This document shows, piece by piece, positions 16,118-23,987 of a DNA stretch of 49,588 bases. The notes beneath the pieces are model-generated. The model made no database searches. It worked only from the letters and a program-made list of their open reading frames with translations, and had not been told where the DNA came from. How positions within the stretch are numbered: the stretch's first letter is position 1; every line of letters starts with the position of its first letter. The stretch is from contig CANRIG010000013.1 in NCBI GenBank assembly GCA_947630595.1, positions 1 to 49,588 on the forward strand, in the 5' to 3' direction. The DNA is from an uncultured Lachnospiraceae bacterium (GTDB taxonomy: Bacteria > Bacillota > Clostridia > Lachnospirales > Lachnospiraceae). A program made the translations under genes and the position numbers.

Positions 16118-16729
16118 TCAGATTTGTCCGCGGTAGCGGAGGTAATCCTCGATCAGATTGACGGAGCCCTCAATGCCCAGCGCGCTGCTCTCCAGGCAGA
16201 GATTGTAGCTGGCTGCCATGCCCCACTTTTTGTCGGACTGGAAATTGTAATAGCTGGCGCGCTTTTTGTCCGTCTTGCTCATCATTTCGCGCGCCTTGGC
16301 ATCCGAGACGTGATACTCGTCCGCCACCCGGGCCGCGCGGAAATCGGAATTTGCGTAGATAAACACGCTCGTCAGGCCCTCGCAGTCCCGCAGAATGTAG
16401 TCGGCGCACCGGCCCACGATCACGCAGGATTCCATGGACAGCTTGCGGATGGTGTCGTAATTCGCCTGATAAATCTGCTGGTCGATCGTCGGCCCTGTAT
16501 ACATTACAGACGGATAAATATCCATCACAATCGAGTACAGCAGACTGCTGGTCGGCTTCTCGTCGTAGCTCTCCAGCACTTTTTCGCACAGGCCGCTTTC
16601 CTTTGCCACCAGCTTGATCAGATCCTTGTCGTAAAACTTGATGTCAAGCCTTTTCGCGAGCTTTTCGCCGATCTCGTGACCGCCGCTGCCAAACTGCCTT
16701 CCAATGGTAATAATCCTCTTTTCTGCCAT
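16118..16729 (-). CDS. Cytidylate kinase-like protein
   Basis: A 203-residue P-loop protein of the cytidylate-kinase-like family (Cytidylate_kin2). It starts MAEKRIITIGRQFGSGGHEIG, where GRQFGSGGHEIG replaces the classical Walker A, followed by KLAKRLDIKFYDKDLI. Later stretches include CVIVGRCADYILRD and DKKRASYYNF with a YNL..ES lid-like region. Members of this group are common in Clostridia and their substrate is mostly unproven; nucleotide kinase activity is family-based inference. The ATG at 16729 is fixed by GGAGGG; upstream codons in frame lack a ribosome site. A -10 element lies at 16778. Confidence 0.82.
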   Translation of the reverse strand: MAEKRIITIGRQFGSGGHEIGEKLAKRLDIKFYDKDLIKLVAKESGLCEKVLESYDEKPTSSLLYSIVMDIYPSVMYTGPTIDQQIYQANYDTIRKLSMESCVIVGRCADYILRDCEGLTSVFIYANSDFRAARVADEYHVSDAKAREMMSKTDKKRASYYNFQSDKKWGMAASYNLCLESSALGIEGSVNLIEDYLRYRGQI

Positions 16730-16777
16730 GCGCAATCCCTCCAATCTGAAATGCTTATACATCTTTTTTCACAGAAT

Positions 16778-16783
16778 AGTATA
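16778..16783 (-). promoter_or_regulatory. Extended -10 element upstream of the cytidylate kinase-like gene
   Basis: The minus strand reads TGGTATACT, an extended -10 box, about 50 bases before the ATG. The -35 match is weak. The same TGGTATACT element precedes the rhomboid gene at 33430. Confidence 0.45.
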
Positions 16784-16845
16784 CCACAGATTTCCCGGTT
16801 CGTGTTAAAATAAATTCAGCAAACAGACCCGAAAGGAGGATTTTT

Positions 16846-17481
16846 ATGTCACCCATCAAGCAGTATTATGAAAAAACGGCCGCGGCCGTCATCAAAGGCC
16901 TCGAAAAGCGCGGCATGGAGGGATATTATTTTGACACCGCCGCGGAGGCGGTCGAAGCCGTCATGGCCATGATTCCGGCGGGCTCCTCCGTCTCCTGGGG
17001 CGGTTCCGTCACGCTCGGCGAAAGCGGCATGATGAGCGCCCTGCAGGCGGCCGATCTGGAACGGATTGACCGCGCGGCCGGCGCGAACCCGCAGGAAAAG
17101 AAAGCGCTCGAGCGCAGGGCATTTTCCGCCGATTACTACTTTATGAGCGCCAACGCCGTCACCCTCGACGGCGAGCTGGTCAACATCGACGGCAACGGCA
17201 ACCGCGTGGCGGCGCTCGTCTACGGGCCGGAGCATGTCATGATTCTGGCCGGCATGAACAAAATAGCCGCCGATGTGGAGGATGCCGTCCGCCGCGTACA
17301 TACCTCGGCCGCGCCGCCAAACGCCATGCGCCTCGGCCTCTCCACCCCGTGCAGCCTGACCGGCGTCTGTAAGGATTGCCTGTCCCCGGACTGCATCTGC
17401 GCCCACACCGTGGTCACGCGGTTCAACCGCATCAAAGGAAGAATCAAGGTGTTCCTGATCGGGGAGACGCTGGGGTTCTGA
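16846..17481 (+). CDS. LUD-domain protein (LutC/YkgG-like)
   Basis: A 211-residue protein consisting of one LUD domain (DUF162, related to LutB/LutC of lactate oxidation). Visible features are SVSWGGSVTLGESGMM, ADYYFMSANAVTLDGELVNIDGNGNRVAALVYGP in outline, and a Cys-rich C-terminal stretch (CSLTGVCKDCLSPDCICAH) that could bind a metal. Unlike true LutC it stands alone, with no LutA or LutB beside it. Stand-alone LUD proteins are frequent in Clostridia and their role is unclear. The ATG has an ideal AAAGGAGG site. It is divergent from the cytidylate kinase-like gene. Confidence 0.8.
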   Translation: MSPIKQYYEKTAAAVIKGLEKRGMEGYYFDTAAEAVEAVMAMIPAGSSVSWGGSVTLGESGMMSALQAADLERIDRAAGANPQEKKALERRAFSADYYFMSANAVTLDGELVNIDGNGNRVAALVYGPEHVMILAGMNKIAADVEDAVRRVHTSAAPPNAMRLGLSTPCSLTGVCKDCLSPDCICAHTVVTRFNRIKGRIKVFLIGETLGF

Positions 17482-17486
17482 GAATG

Positions 17487-17543
17487 AAAAAGAGCATCCC
17501 GGAAAAGAATCCGCAAAATTCTATCCGGAAATGCTCTTTTTTA
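17487..17543. terminator. Bidirectional terminator between convergent genes
   Basis: AAAAAGAGCAT with ATGCTCTTTTTT and inner CCGGA/TCCGG arms form a long hairpin with A and T runs on both sides, right after the LUD stop and before the stop of the convergent 909-residue gene. Confidence 0.8.
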
Positions 17544-17563
17544 TCGTTTTTATTTAACCGTTT

Positions 17564-20293
17564 TTATTTGAAGTCCTTCGGGAACAGGATCACGAAATCG
17601 TCTTCGTTGTAGCGCTTCTTCCCCATGGAAATCTTGCGGAAGAATTTGTTGGAACGGCTGATGGCTTTGCCGACGATCCCGGTCACGTCGGAAACGGAAA
17701 CCGCCTTCTGCTCCGCCGCCTCCAGAATCTTCTGCCGGAACGTTTCCTGCGCCTCCTCGCCGATCACGTAGTCCTGCGCGTTCGCGCTGATCTGTCCGAA
17801 CATCATCAGCTCCTCCACCGTGTATTCGGGGATGTAAATCTGCGCCGTGAACTTCATCGTAAACCGCGGATGGTGCATCAGCAGCTCGTGGACGTACTGC
17901 TGCTCGTCCTCGAGGATGATCACCAGCCCGTCGGTGCGGAATTCCATGGCCGTCGTCAGCTGCTCGACCACGCCGGCCTCCAGGTCGCCGGCCTCCTCGA
18001 TGATCAGCGTGCCGCCCGCGATCTTGGCGATGGTGGCCGCGATATCCTTGTGGTTCAAATCCGCCGCGTAGATTCTGGCGATCTTCATGACCTGGCTGCC
18101 CTTGTCCTGCGCGATCGCCTTCGCGAGATTCATCGCCAGGGTCGTCTTGCCGGAGCCGTGCGCGCCGAAAATCAGGATATTGCCGCTGCGGGAGGTCTTG
18201 TCGTCCCCCTTGGCCTCCGCCTGGATGATGGCGTTGGCAATCTGGTCCTCCAGGCCCTCCACCTCGGTGAAGCCGCTGAACAGGCCTCGCAGATGCTGCG
18301 GAATCGCCAGGTATTCCTCCTCGTCACCACCGTTTCCCGGCTCCTGCTGGCCGAGCTCGTCAAAATATTCCTCCTGCTGCCCGGTTTCCTCCGAAAACGG
18401 CTGTTCCCGGTCGTCTTCATCCGGCAGAAGCTCGTGCGCCTCGGCGGCGTTCTCCTCCAGACGGCGGCTGATTTCCCCCGTCGGGATGCGGATCGTCTTT
18501 TCCGCCAGAATTTCCTTCTTGGCGGCCTCCATCAGTTCTTCCTTTGTATTTACAATCCGGCGCGTCTTGCCCAGATCGTCGTCCTCCGAATAGACCGGAA
18601 GCGAACCCTTGTTGCGCAGAAGCCGCTCGGGGTGGTTCGTGTACCGGAGCGCTTCCCGCTGAATATCCGTCAGCTCATCCGCGGCCGCCTCCGTCACGCT
18701 GCGGAATACCGGCCCGGATGCCGCATCCGCCGCGTCCTGCGCGTTTATCTCGGCTGCTTTTACTTTCTCCTCATCGGCTGCATTCCGGGCATCCGCCGCG
18801 CCCTGCGCGTTCGTCTCTGCCGCTTTCACATTCCCTGCGTCCGCTGCCCGGCCACTCACCGTGCCCTGCGCATCTATCTCAGCCGCTCTCACTTTCTCCG
18901 CGTCAGCCACATTCTGGGCATCCGCCGCGCCCTGCGCATCTATCTCAGCCGCTTTTACGTTCTCTGCGTCAGCCGCATTCTGAGCATCCGCCGCACCCTG
19001 CGCATTTATCTCAGCCACTCTCACTTTCTCTGTGTCAGCCGCACTCTGAGCATCTGCCGCCGCGTCCTGCGCGTTCATTTCTGCCGCCTTCACATTCCCT
19101 GCGTCCGCTGCCCGGACACTCGCCGTGCCCTGCGCGTTTATCTCAGCCGCTTTCACATTCCCTGCGTCCGTCTGCGCGGCGCCATCCTGCGAATCCTCCC
19201 CCACGACGAGGTCCGTCAGCTTTTTCCCCTGATCGCTCATGGAAAGCAGAATATCGTCAATCGAGAGCTGGCCCGCGATCTGCTCCTCTTCCCCGGGAAG
19301 CTCCGGCTTCTGCGTCCGGCGGAACCTGGGATCGATCGACGCCGGAAGATCATCCTCGTTGTCGCCGGGGTGTCTGACGACTCCGGAAATAATCTTGCGC
19401 ATGCTCTTTGCAAGCTCGATCTGCAGATCCTTTGCCTCCTCCGGCTCCGCTTCCCCGGCCGGTTCCGGCGCCGGCGCCGATGCCTCCGCGGGAGCGTCCG
19501 GCTGCATCCCTTTCTCCATCTCCGCCCGGTGCGCCGCCACCTGGCCCGCAATCTCGCGCTCGGTCTCGGCCATAATATTCTCGGCGATCACTTCCCCGTC
19601 CGTGTCCGGCACGTTGCGGATCACCGTCTCCTGCTCGTCTTCCTCCTTCTCCGGCTCCCCGTCCAGTCCGGCCTGCAGGCATTCCTCATAAATCTGCTGC
19701 TGCCGCGGCGTCAGCGACGCGTAGCGGCGCTTCAGCTCGAGCGCCTTCGCCACATATTTGCCGCTGTGGAACCAGAGCACCAGATCGTCGCAGGCCGCCA
19801 GGCATTTCTGCATCTGGCCCGTCTGCTGGTACAGCTTCGCCAGCTCGTAAGCCCAGCGCTCGGTGTACTCCTGCCCCAGGTACTCCTCCAGAATCGAGAT
19901 CAGCTCCTCGGGCGCGCTGCCGCGTCCCTTGTAAATCTTGTATTTTAAAATATAGCGGTTGTTGTCGTGCGGGGCCGCCTGCACGTACTCGGTGTAATAC
20001 TCAATCGCCTCGTCATACTGCTGCAGGGCCGTCGTCACCTCGACCAGGCGGTACAGCACCGTGCGCCCGACCGGAGAACGCCGGTACGCGCGGATCAGCA
20101 TGTTTTTGCTGTCCTCCAGCCGTCCGGACGCCTCGTAAATCTCGCTGATCAGACACAGCGTCCGCACATTCCGAACCCTCCGCCAGTCAATCGAATCCGC
20201 CAGACTCGCCGCTTCCTCGTAATCCCCCTGCTCCACCAGCTTATCAATTTCCTCCAGCTTGAGGTTGTACTCGTATTTATCCAATTTCTTCAC
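17564..20293 (-). CDS. TPR protein with repeat linker and C-terminal P-loop ATPase domain
   Basis: A 909-residue protein, probably cytoplasmic. Residues 1-200 form TPR-like helical pairs (EYNLKLEEIDKLVEQGDYEE, AYRRSPVGRTVLYRLVEV, ELAKLYQQTGQMQKCLA). Residues 210-370 are acidic and Pro/Ala-rich. Residues 376-525 are seven degenerate 21-23-residue repeats of the KVKAAEINAQGAADAQ type. From about 665 an ATPase module follows: LEDQIANAI, Walker A FGAHGSGKTTLA (709-720), Walker B-like GTLIIEEAGDL (761-771), and a sensor-like GLVIILEDEQQ. The Walker B acidic pair is E-E rather than D-E. The start is GTG at 20293 with only a weak GGGG site; a consensus promoter lies at 20346. The plan suggests a scaffold or remodelling ATPase; no partner is adjacent. 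Confidence 0.7.
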   Translation of the reverse strand: MKKLDKYEYNLKLEEIDKLVEQGDYEEAASLADSIDWRRVRNVRTLCLISEIYEASGRLEDSKNMLIRAYRRSPVGRTVLYRLVEVTTALQQYDEAIEYYTEYVQAAPHDNNRYILKYKIYKGRGSAPEELISILEEYLGQEYTERWAYELAKLYQQTGQMQKCLAACDDLVLWFHSGKYVAKALELKRRYASLTPRQQQIYEECLQAGLDGEPEKEEDEQETVIRNVPDTDGEVIAENIMAETEREIAGQVAAHRAEMEKGMQPDAPAEASAPAPEPAGEAEPEEAKDLQIELAKSMRKIISGVVRHPGDNEDDLPASIDPRFRRTQKPELPGEEEQIAGQLSIDDILLSMSDQGKKLTDLVVGEDSQDGAAQTDAGNVKAAEINAQGTASVRAADAGNVKAAEMNAQDAAADAQSAADTEKVRVAEINAQGAADAQNAADAENVKAAEIDAQGAADAQNVADAEKVRAAEIDAQGTVSGRAADAGNVKAAETNAQGAADARNAADEEKVKAAEINAQDAADAASGPVFRSVTEAAADELTDIQREALRYTNHPERLLRNKGSLPVYSEDDDLGKTRRIVNTKEELMEAAKKEILAEKTIRIPTGEISRRLEENAAEAHELLPDEDDREQPFSEETGQQEEYFDELGQQEPGNGGDEEEYLAIPQHLRGLFSGFTEVEGLEDQIANAIIQAEAKGDDKTSRSGNILIFGAHGSGKTTLAMNLAKAIAQDKGSQVMKIARIYAADLNHKDIAATIAKIAGGTLIIEEAGDLEAGVVEQLTTAMEFRTDGLVIILEDEQQYVHELLMHHPRFTMKFTAQIYIPEYTVEELMMFGQISANAQDYVIGEEAQETFRQKILEAAEQKAVSVSDVTGIVGKAISRSNKFFRKISMGKKRYNEDDFVILFPKDFK
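18719..19168 (-). repeat. Seven-copy degenerate 63-69-bp tandem repeat (coding)
   Basis: Units read D-A-x-x-V-K-A-A-E-I-N-A-Q-G-A-A-D-A-Q-N-A-A with substitutions over residues 376-525 of the TPR/P-loop protein. All copies stay in frame, so length variants would remain translatable. Confidence 0.85.
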
Positions 20294-20345
20294 CCCGTTA
20301 TCAATTGTTTCTCATCGTTTATATTTATGTAATATATTTTGTCTT

Positions 20346-20374
20346 AGTGTATCATACCTGAATTTCCTTGTCAA
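20346..20374 (-). promoter_or_regulatory. Promoter of the TPR/P-loop ATPase gene
   Basis: On the minus strand a perfect TTGACA (20369-20374) and TACACT (20346-20351) are 17 bp apart, giving a leader of about 45 bases. Confidence 0.7.
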
Positions 20375-20430
20375 AAACATCCTGTTATAATTTCAGGAAT
20401 TTTGTCATATATCGCGATTTTGGCGGACAT

Positions 20431-20465
20431 ATAAAAAACAGAGGATACTGTTTTCAGCATCCCCT
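20431..20465 (-). terminator. Terminator of the 20.4-20.9 kb transcription unit
   Basis: On the minus strand GGATGCTG, AAAA and CAGTATCC form an 8-bp stem with a further CAG/CTG extension, followed by a run of T. It closes the unit that starts near 20892. Confidence 0.7.
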
Positions 20466-20892
20466 GCTCTGTCGTCGTTTGTTATTCAGTTGTAATATAA
20501 TATATTTGTTAAATTGGAGAGCTGCATTCCTGTCTCATTTATGAACAACTGCTGCGTTTCTTTACACGTACGTTTTTTCATAAACCATGTGGCGTTAAAT
20601 ATCGAATCTTACTTCAATCAGCTTATTTGCGAACTCTTCCTGTCCGCCCCATTTTTTCCTTTCTACCGGGATAAATGTGCTCCGTCAGCAGATTCTCTGA
20701 TCTCTCCAATTACCGTCTCTTTACGATTGATTATGAATCAGCTCTGACGGAGGTCTTTTCTACAGGAAACATTTATCCAGCCACATGTACCAGCTACGAA
20801 GTGTGTAACTGTGTCCACTGGTATCGACCTCCCCTTTCCTCATATCATTGTCTATAGGTTTATCTATAGGAACAACAATTGGTTTTGTTGAT
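20439..20892 (-). ncRNA. Candidate structured non-coding RNA (unassigned family)
   Basis: A consensus promoter (20899-20927) and a good terminator (20431-20465) bracket about 450 bases of AT-richer sequence without a long ORF. The middle contains a long imperfect hairpin. GGATAAATG and CTCCGTCAG near 20669-20688 are matched exactly in inverted order by CTGACGGAG and CATTTATCC near 20744-20778. I could not match it to tmRNA, RNase P RNA, SRP RNA, 6S RNA or a riboswitch from memory. An alternative is a decayed coding gene, since short coherent peptide stretches appear in shifting frames on the same strand. Confidence 0.45.
20738..20818 (-). CDS. Possible 26-codon peptide ORF in the unassigned transcript
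   Basis: A GTG start at 20818 has an excellent GGGGAGGT ribosome site 8 bases upstream. The ORF would encode a 26-residue peptide with two Cys (VTHFVAGTCGWINVSCRKD). It lies in the first part of the unassigned minus-strand transcript, and its 3' half overlaps one arm of the long hairpin. It could be a real small protein, a leader peptide, or a remnant of a decayed gene. I recognise no homologue. Confidence 0.3.
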   Translation of the reverse strand: MDTVTHFVAGTCGWINVSCRKDLRQS

Positions 20893-20898
20893 GGTTGT

Positions 20899-20927
20899 AT
20901 CTTAGCACACGCCCCGATATTTGTCAA
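20899..20927 (-). promoter_or_regulatory. Consensus promoter of the unassigned transcript
   Basis: On the minus strand TTGACA (20922-20927) and TAAGAT (20899-20904) are exactly 17 bp apart. Upstream, 20930-21050 is an extreme AT tract of the UP-element kind. The remaining 21051-21288 stretch before the next gene shows no ORF with a ribosome site. Confidence 0.7.
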
Positions 20928-21288
20928 CACTATTTTTTATAATTTTTAAAATTATTTTTAATTAAAAGTTTTAATTGATTATTTACTATATATTTATCTA
21001 ATTATATATTTTATTCAGAAATTATATGCAGTATATATACTTCGCGAAAAAGACCTGCGCACATGGTTCTCCTGCCCCGGCAGCACGCCCCGATTCGCCC
21101 GAGCCTGCGGCCGCAGAACCACCCGCCCTCATATTCTCCTCAAATTGCGGATACCCGCTTGCGCGCGATTCCCCGTTATGTTAGAATGGAAAAGTCTCGG
21201 CGCCCGCAGACCGTCCGTATTCCTGCGTTTTGCAGGCGGCGCTGCGTTTTTGTCTGCCGGAGCCGTGCACAACAGAAAGGTGGAAAAC

Positions 21289-23913
21289 ATGAATCAAACC
21301 GCAAATCCCAGAATAACCGTAATTTTTGCATACCAGGAAACGCCGGAGCGGGAGGGGGAGCCCGAATTTCCGGGACAGGGCCTGCCCGAGGGCGCGCTGC
21401 AGGTGATCCCGGTGGCCGAGGACAATTTCTGCGCCCCGCACCAGAACGCGCTCGCCGCGCTGACGAGGGCCGAAGGCGAATACACCATCCTGCTCGACGA
21501 GGGCGATCTTTTCGACAATTCCATGCTGCGGTGCGCAATGGAGGGCCTTGCAGAGACAAAAGCCGCTTTTGTGATGCCGGGGGCCAAGTTCCAGATGGTC
21601 ACCCGCTCGACGGAATATTACAAGCTCGCCGAGGAGGAGGACCGCGTCATCAACGCCGGCGGCCTGCCGGACGTTTTTCCCACGGACCTGCACGGCCTGC
21701 TGATTCCGACCGTGTCCCTGAAAAAGGCGCTGGCGAAGACGCTGCAGCTGCCGGAGCCGGAAAAGCAGACGCTCCTCTGCCTGCTTCAGGACAACCCGAA
21801 ATTCCTGTATCTGGGGACCAACCCGCTCAAATATGCGCTGGCCCGGGAGTGCGACCATCAGTACGACAACCGCTGCCGCACGCACGAATGGTACTACGAC
21901 CCGTTTGAAAAATTTCTGCTGCCGCTGCTGGCGGACGGCACGGCATTCCCGCGGATCCGGGGACTGCTCCAGCTCATGGCCCTGCACATGATACATATCC
22001 GCATCGTGGCCAACACCAACAACCGCAACAAGGGCCTGATTCCGCCCGAGGACGTGATGGATTACGCGGAGCTGTTCTCGCGCGTCCTTCAATATATCGA
22101 TACCAGGGCGATTCTCTGCCGGACGTGCAATCCCATCACCTGCACGCTCTCGCTGCGCCAGCACGACATCCAGCTCAAAAAGCACGATTTTTCCTACCGT
22201 TTCGGCATCACCTTTGAAAACAGCGAGCCGATGCTGACCTGCGACGGCCTGCCGTTCTGCGGGCTGCTGGAGATCAACGCCCAGATCAGTCTCATCGATT
22301 ACCGCAAAGGCTGCCTGGAGATCGACGGCGCGATCAGCGACCTCTACCATGATAAGGACGTCACGGTTTTTGCCCGCTTTGACGGCAAGAATTACGACCT
22401 GACCTACAACGGCCGGTTTTCCCTGACCAAGTGCTTCGGCGTCGCCTACTCAAAGATGAAGACGTTCCACGTCTCCGTTCCGGTGCCCGATTCCGACAAG
22501 CCGCGCATCCTGCAGTTTGTGCTCCGCACCGGCGGCCGCGAATTTGTCATGGACTACGCGTTTCCGGCGCACACCAGCCGCTTTTCCAGAGATTTTCCGA
22601 GCATGCTGTGGCAGTTCGGCCCCTACGCTTCCTACTGGGATTCCAAAGGCATCCATGTGGTCAAATCGACGCCGGCGCTGGTATTGACCAAGCAGGTCAA
22701 GCTCTGGGGGCACATGTGGGCCCGCCGCATGGAACACCGGCGGCAGATTCCGCTCAAAATTCTCAATTTCCTGCTGCGCCCGTATTTCTCGCGGCAGAAA
22801 ATCTGGCTGTTTTTCGACAAAATTTATAAGGGGGGCGACTCCTCCGAATACATGTACCGCTATGCTGCGGAGAAGAAGGACGGCATCAAGAAATATTATT
22901 TGCTGGACAGAGAGTCGGCGGATTACGCGCGCATGCGCCGGGAGGGCTATCGCCCGCTGGTGCGCGGCAGCATCCGGCACCGGCTGATTTTCCTGAACGC
23001 CAACATGGTGATCGCCTCCAACTCGACGGTCTTTGCGTTCAACGACTACACGTTCCGCCGCACGCTTCCGTTCCGCGGCGACGTGCATTTTGACGTGGCC
23101 TGCGTGCAGCACGGCATGTCCATCCAGAAAATTGCGCTGGCGCAGCAGCGTCTGCGCGACAACACCAAGCTGTACTTCTGCGCGTCCAAGTACGAGATCG
23201 AAAACCTCTCCAAGCCGGTTTACGATTACGCGGGCTACGACGCGCTCAAGCTGACCGGCGTGCCCCGCTACGACGGCCTGGAAAACCGGGCGCAGAAGAT
23301 CATTCTGCTCTCGCCGACGTGGCGCATGAATTCCGCGCTGCCGGTGTTTAAAAATGAGGGCGTGGCCCGCGACTACAACCCCAACTTCCGTGAGACCAGT
23401 TATTATAAGGTATACAACGGCCTCATCAACGACCCGCGGCTACTGGCCGCGGCCGAACAGTACGGCTACCGCATCCAGTACGTGCTGCACCCGATCGTCA
23501 GCCCGCAATATGAGGACTTCACGAAAAACGACCGCGTCGAGATTATCTCCGCGATCGGCGACATGAGCTACGAAAAGCTGTTCTGCGAGGCGGCTCTGAT
23601 GGTGACTGACTTCTCCGGCGTGCAGTTTGACTTCGCCTACATGCGCAAGCCGGTGGTCTACCTGCACCACAACGACATCCCGCAGCATTACGAGGAAGGC
23701 ACGTTCCACTACAAGACCATGGGCTTCGGCGAAATCTGCCACACCAACGACGAGCTGATCGACGTCCTGTGCGAATACATGAAGCGCGACTGCGCGATGC
23801 CGCAGAAATACCGCGAGCGCGCGGACGACTTCTTTGCCTTTTCCGACCACAAGAACCGCGAGCGCATCTACCCGATTATGCTCGAGCACGAGCGGAACCG
23901 GGATGCTGTTTGA
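21289..23913 (+). CDS. TagF-like CDP-glycerol glycerophosphotransferase with large N-terminal extension
   Basis: An 874-residue protein. The C-terminal 350 residues are a Glyphos_transf domain: KIWLFFDKIYKGGDSSEYMY, VACVQHGMSIQKIALAQQ, FCASKYEIENLS, LSPTWRMNSALP, VLHPIVSPQYEDF, and VTDFSGVQFDFAYMRKPVVY. The first 180 residues begin like a family 2 glycosyltransferase (ITVIFAYQETPEREG, GEYTILLDEGDLFD), and a beta-rich middle section (about 330-470) is of a kind often seen in clostridial TagF-like proteins. The ATG at 21289 is chosen for its AAAGGTGG site; the frame continues 48 codons upstream without one. It stands alone on the plus strand and ends at a terminator, so it may elongate or decorate the polymer made by the operon at 7-16 kb. 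Confidence 0.85.
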   Translation: MNQTANPRITVIFAYQETPEREGEPEFPGQGLPEGALQVIPVAEDNFCAPHQNALAALTRAEGEYTILLDEGDLFDNSMLRCAMEGLAETKAAFVMPGAKFQMVTRSTEYYKLAEEEDRVINAGGLPDVFPTDLHGLLIPTVSLKKALAKTLQLPEPEKQTLLCLLQDNPKFLYLGTNPLKYALARECDHQYDNRCRTHEWYYDPFEKFLLPLLADGTAFPRIRGLLQLMALHMIHIRIVANTNNRNKGLIPPEDVMDYAELFSRVLQYIDTRAILCRTCNPITCTLSLRQHDIQLKKHDFSYRFGITFENSEPMLTCDGLPFCGLLEINAQISLIDYRKGCLEIDGAISDLYHDKDVTVFARFDGKNYDLTYNGRFSLTKCFGVAYSKMKTFHVSVPVPDSDKPRILQFVLRTGGREFVMDYAFPAHTSRFSRDFPSMLWQFGPYASYWDSKGIHVVKSTPALVLTKQVKLWGHMWARRMEHRRQIPLKILNFLLRPYFSRQKIWLFFDKIYKGGDSSEYMYRYAAEKKDGIKKYYLLDRESADYARMRREGYRPLVRGSIRHRLIFLNANMVIASNSTVFAFNDYTFRRTLPFRGDVHFDVACVQHGMSIQKIALAQQRLRDNTKLYFCASKYEIENLSKPVYDYAGYDALKLTGVPRYDGLENRAQKIILLSPTWRMNSALPVFKNEGVARDYNPNFRETSYYKVYNGLINDPRLLAAAEQYGYRIQYVLHPIVSPQYEDFTKNDRVEIISAIGDMSYEKLFCEAALMVTDFSGVQFDFAYMRKPVVYLHHNDIPQHYEEGTFHYKTMGFGEICHTNDELIDVLCEYMKRDCAMPQKYRERADDFFAFSDHKNRERIYPIMLEHERNRDAV

Positions 23914-23940
23914 ACATCTGTTATATTATAACGCACAACG

Positions 23941-23973
23941 CCCGCAGGACGTGCATTGCAAAATGTCCTGCGG
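23941..23973. terminator. Bidirectional terminator between convergent genes
   Basis: CCCGCAGGAC and GTCCTGCGGG form a perfect 10-bp stem with a 13-base loop, followed by a short T-rich stretch, between the TagF-like gene and the convergent transglutaminase-like gene. Confidence 0.75.
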
Positions 23974-23987
23974 GTGTTTGCTGGTCT

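Noticed and set aside
18719-19168. CRISPR-like array
   Set aside because: Units are in-frame, degenerate and contiguous, with no unique spacers; they encode a protein linker.
17870-19948. 692-codon plus-strand open frame opposite the TPR/P-loop gene
   Set aside because: Antisense frame opened by GC-rich codons and the repeat; no ribosome site, Leu/Arg-rich composition and no domain. The minus-strand protein has clear motifs.
20514-20747. 77-codon plus-strand ORF in the 20.3-21.3 kb gap
   Set aside because: It lies opposite a transcription unit with strong minus-strand promoter and terminator, has no good ribosome site and an implausible composition.
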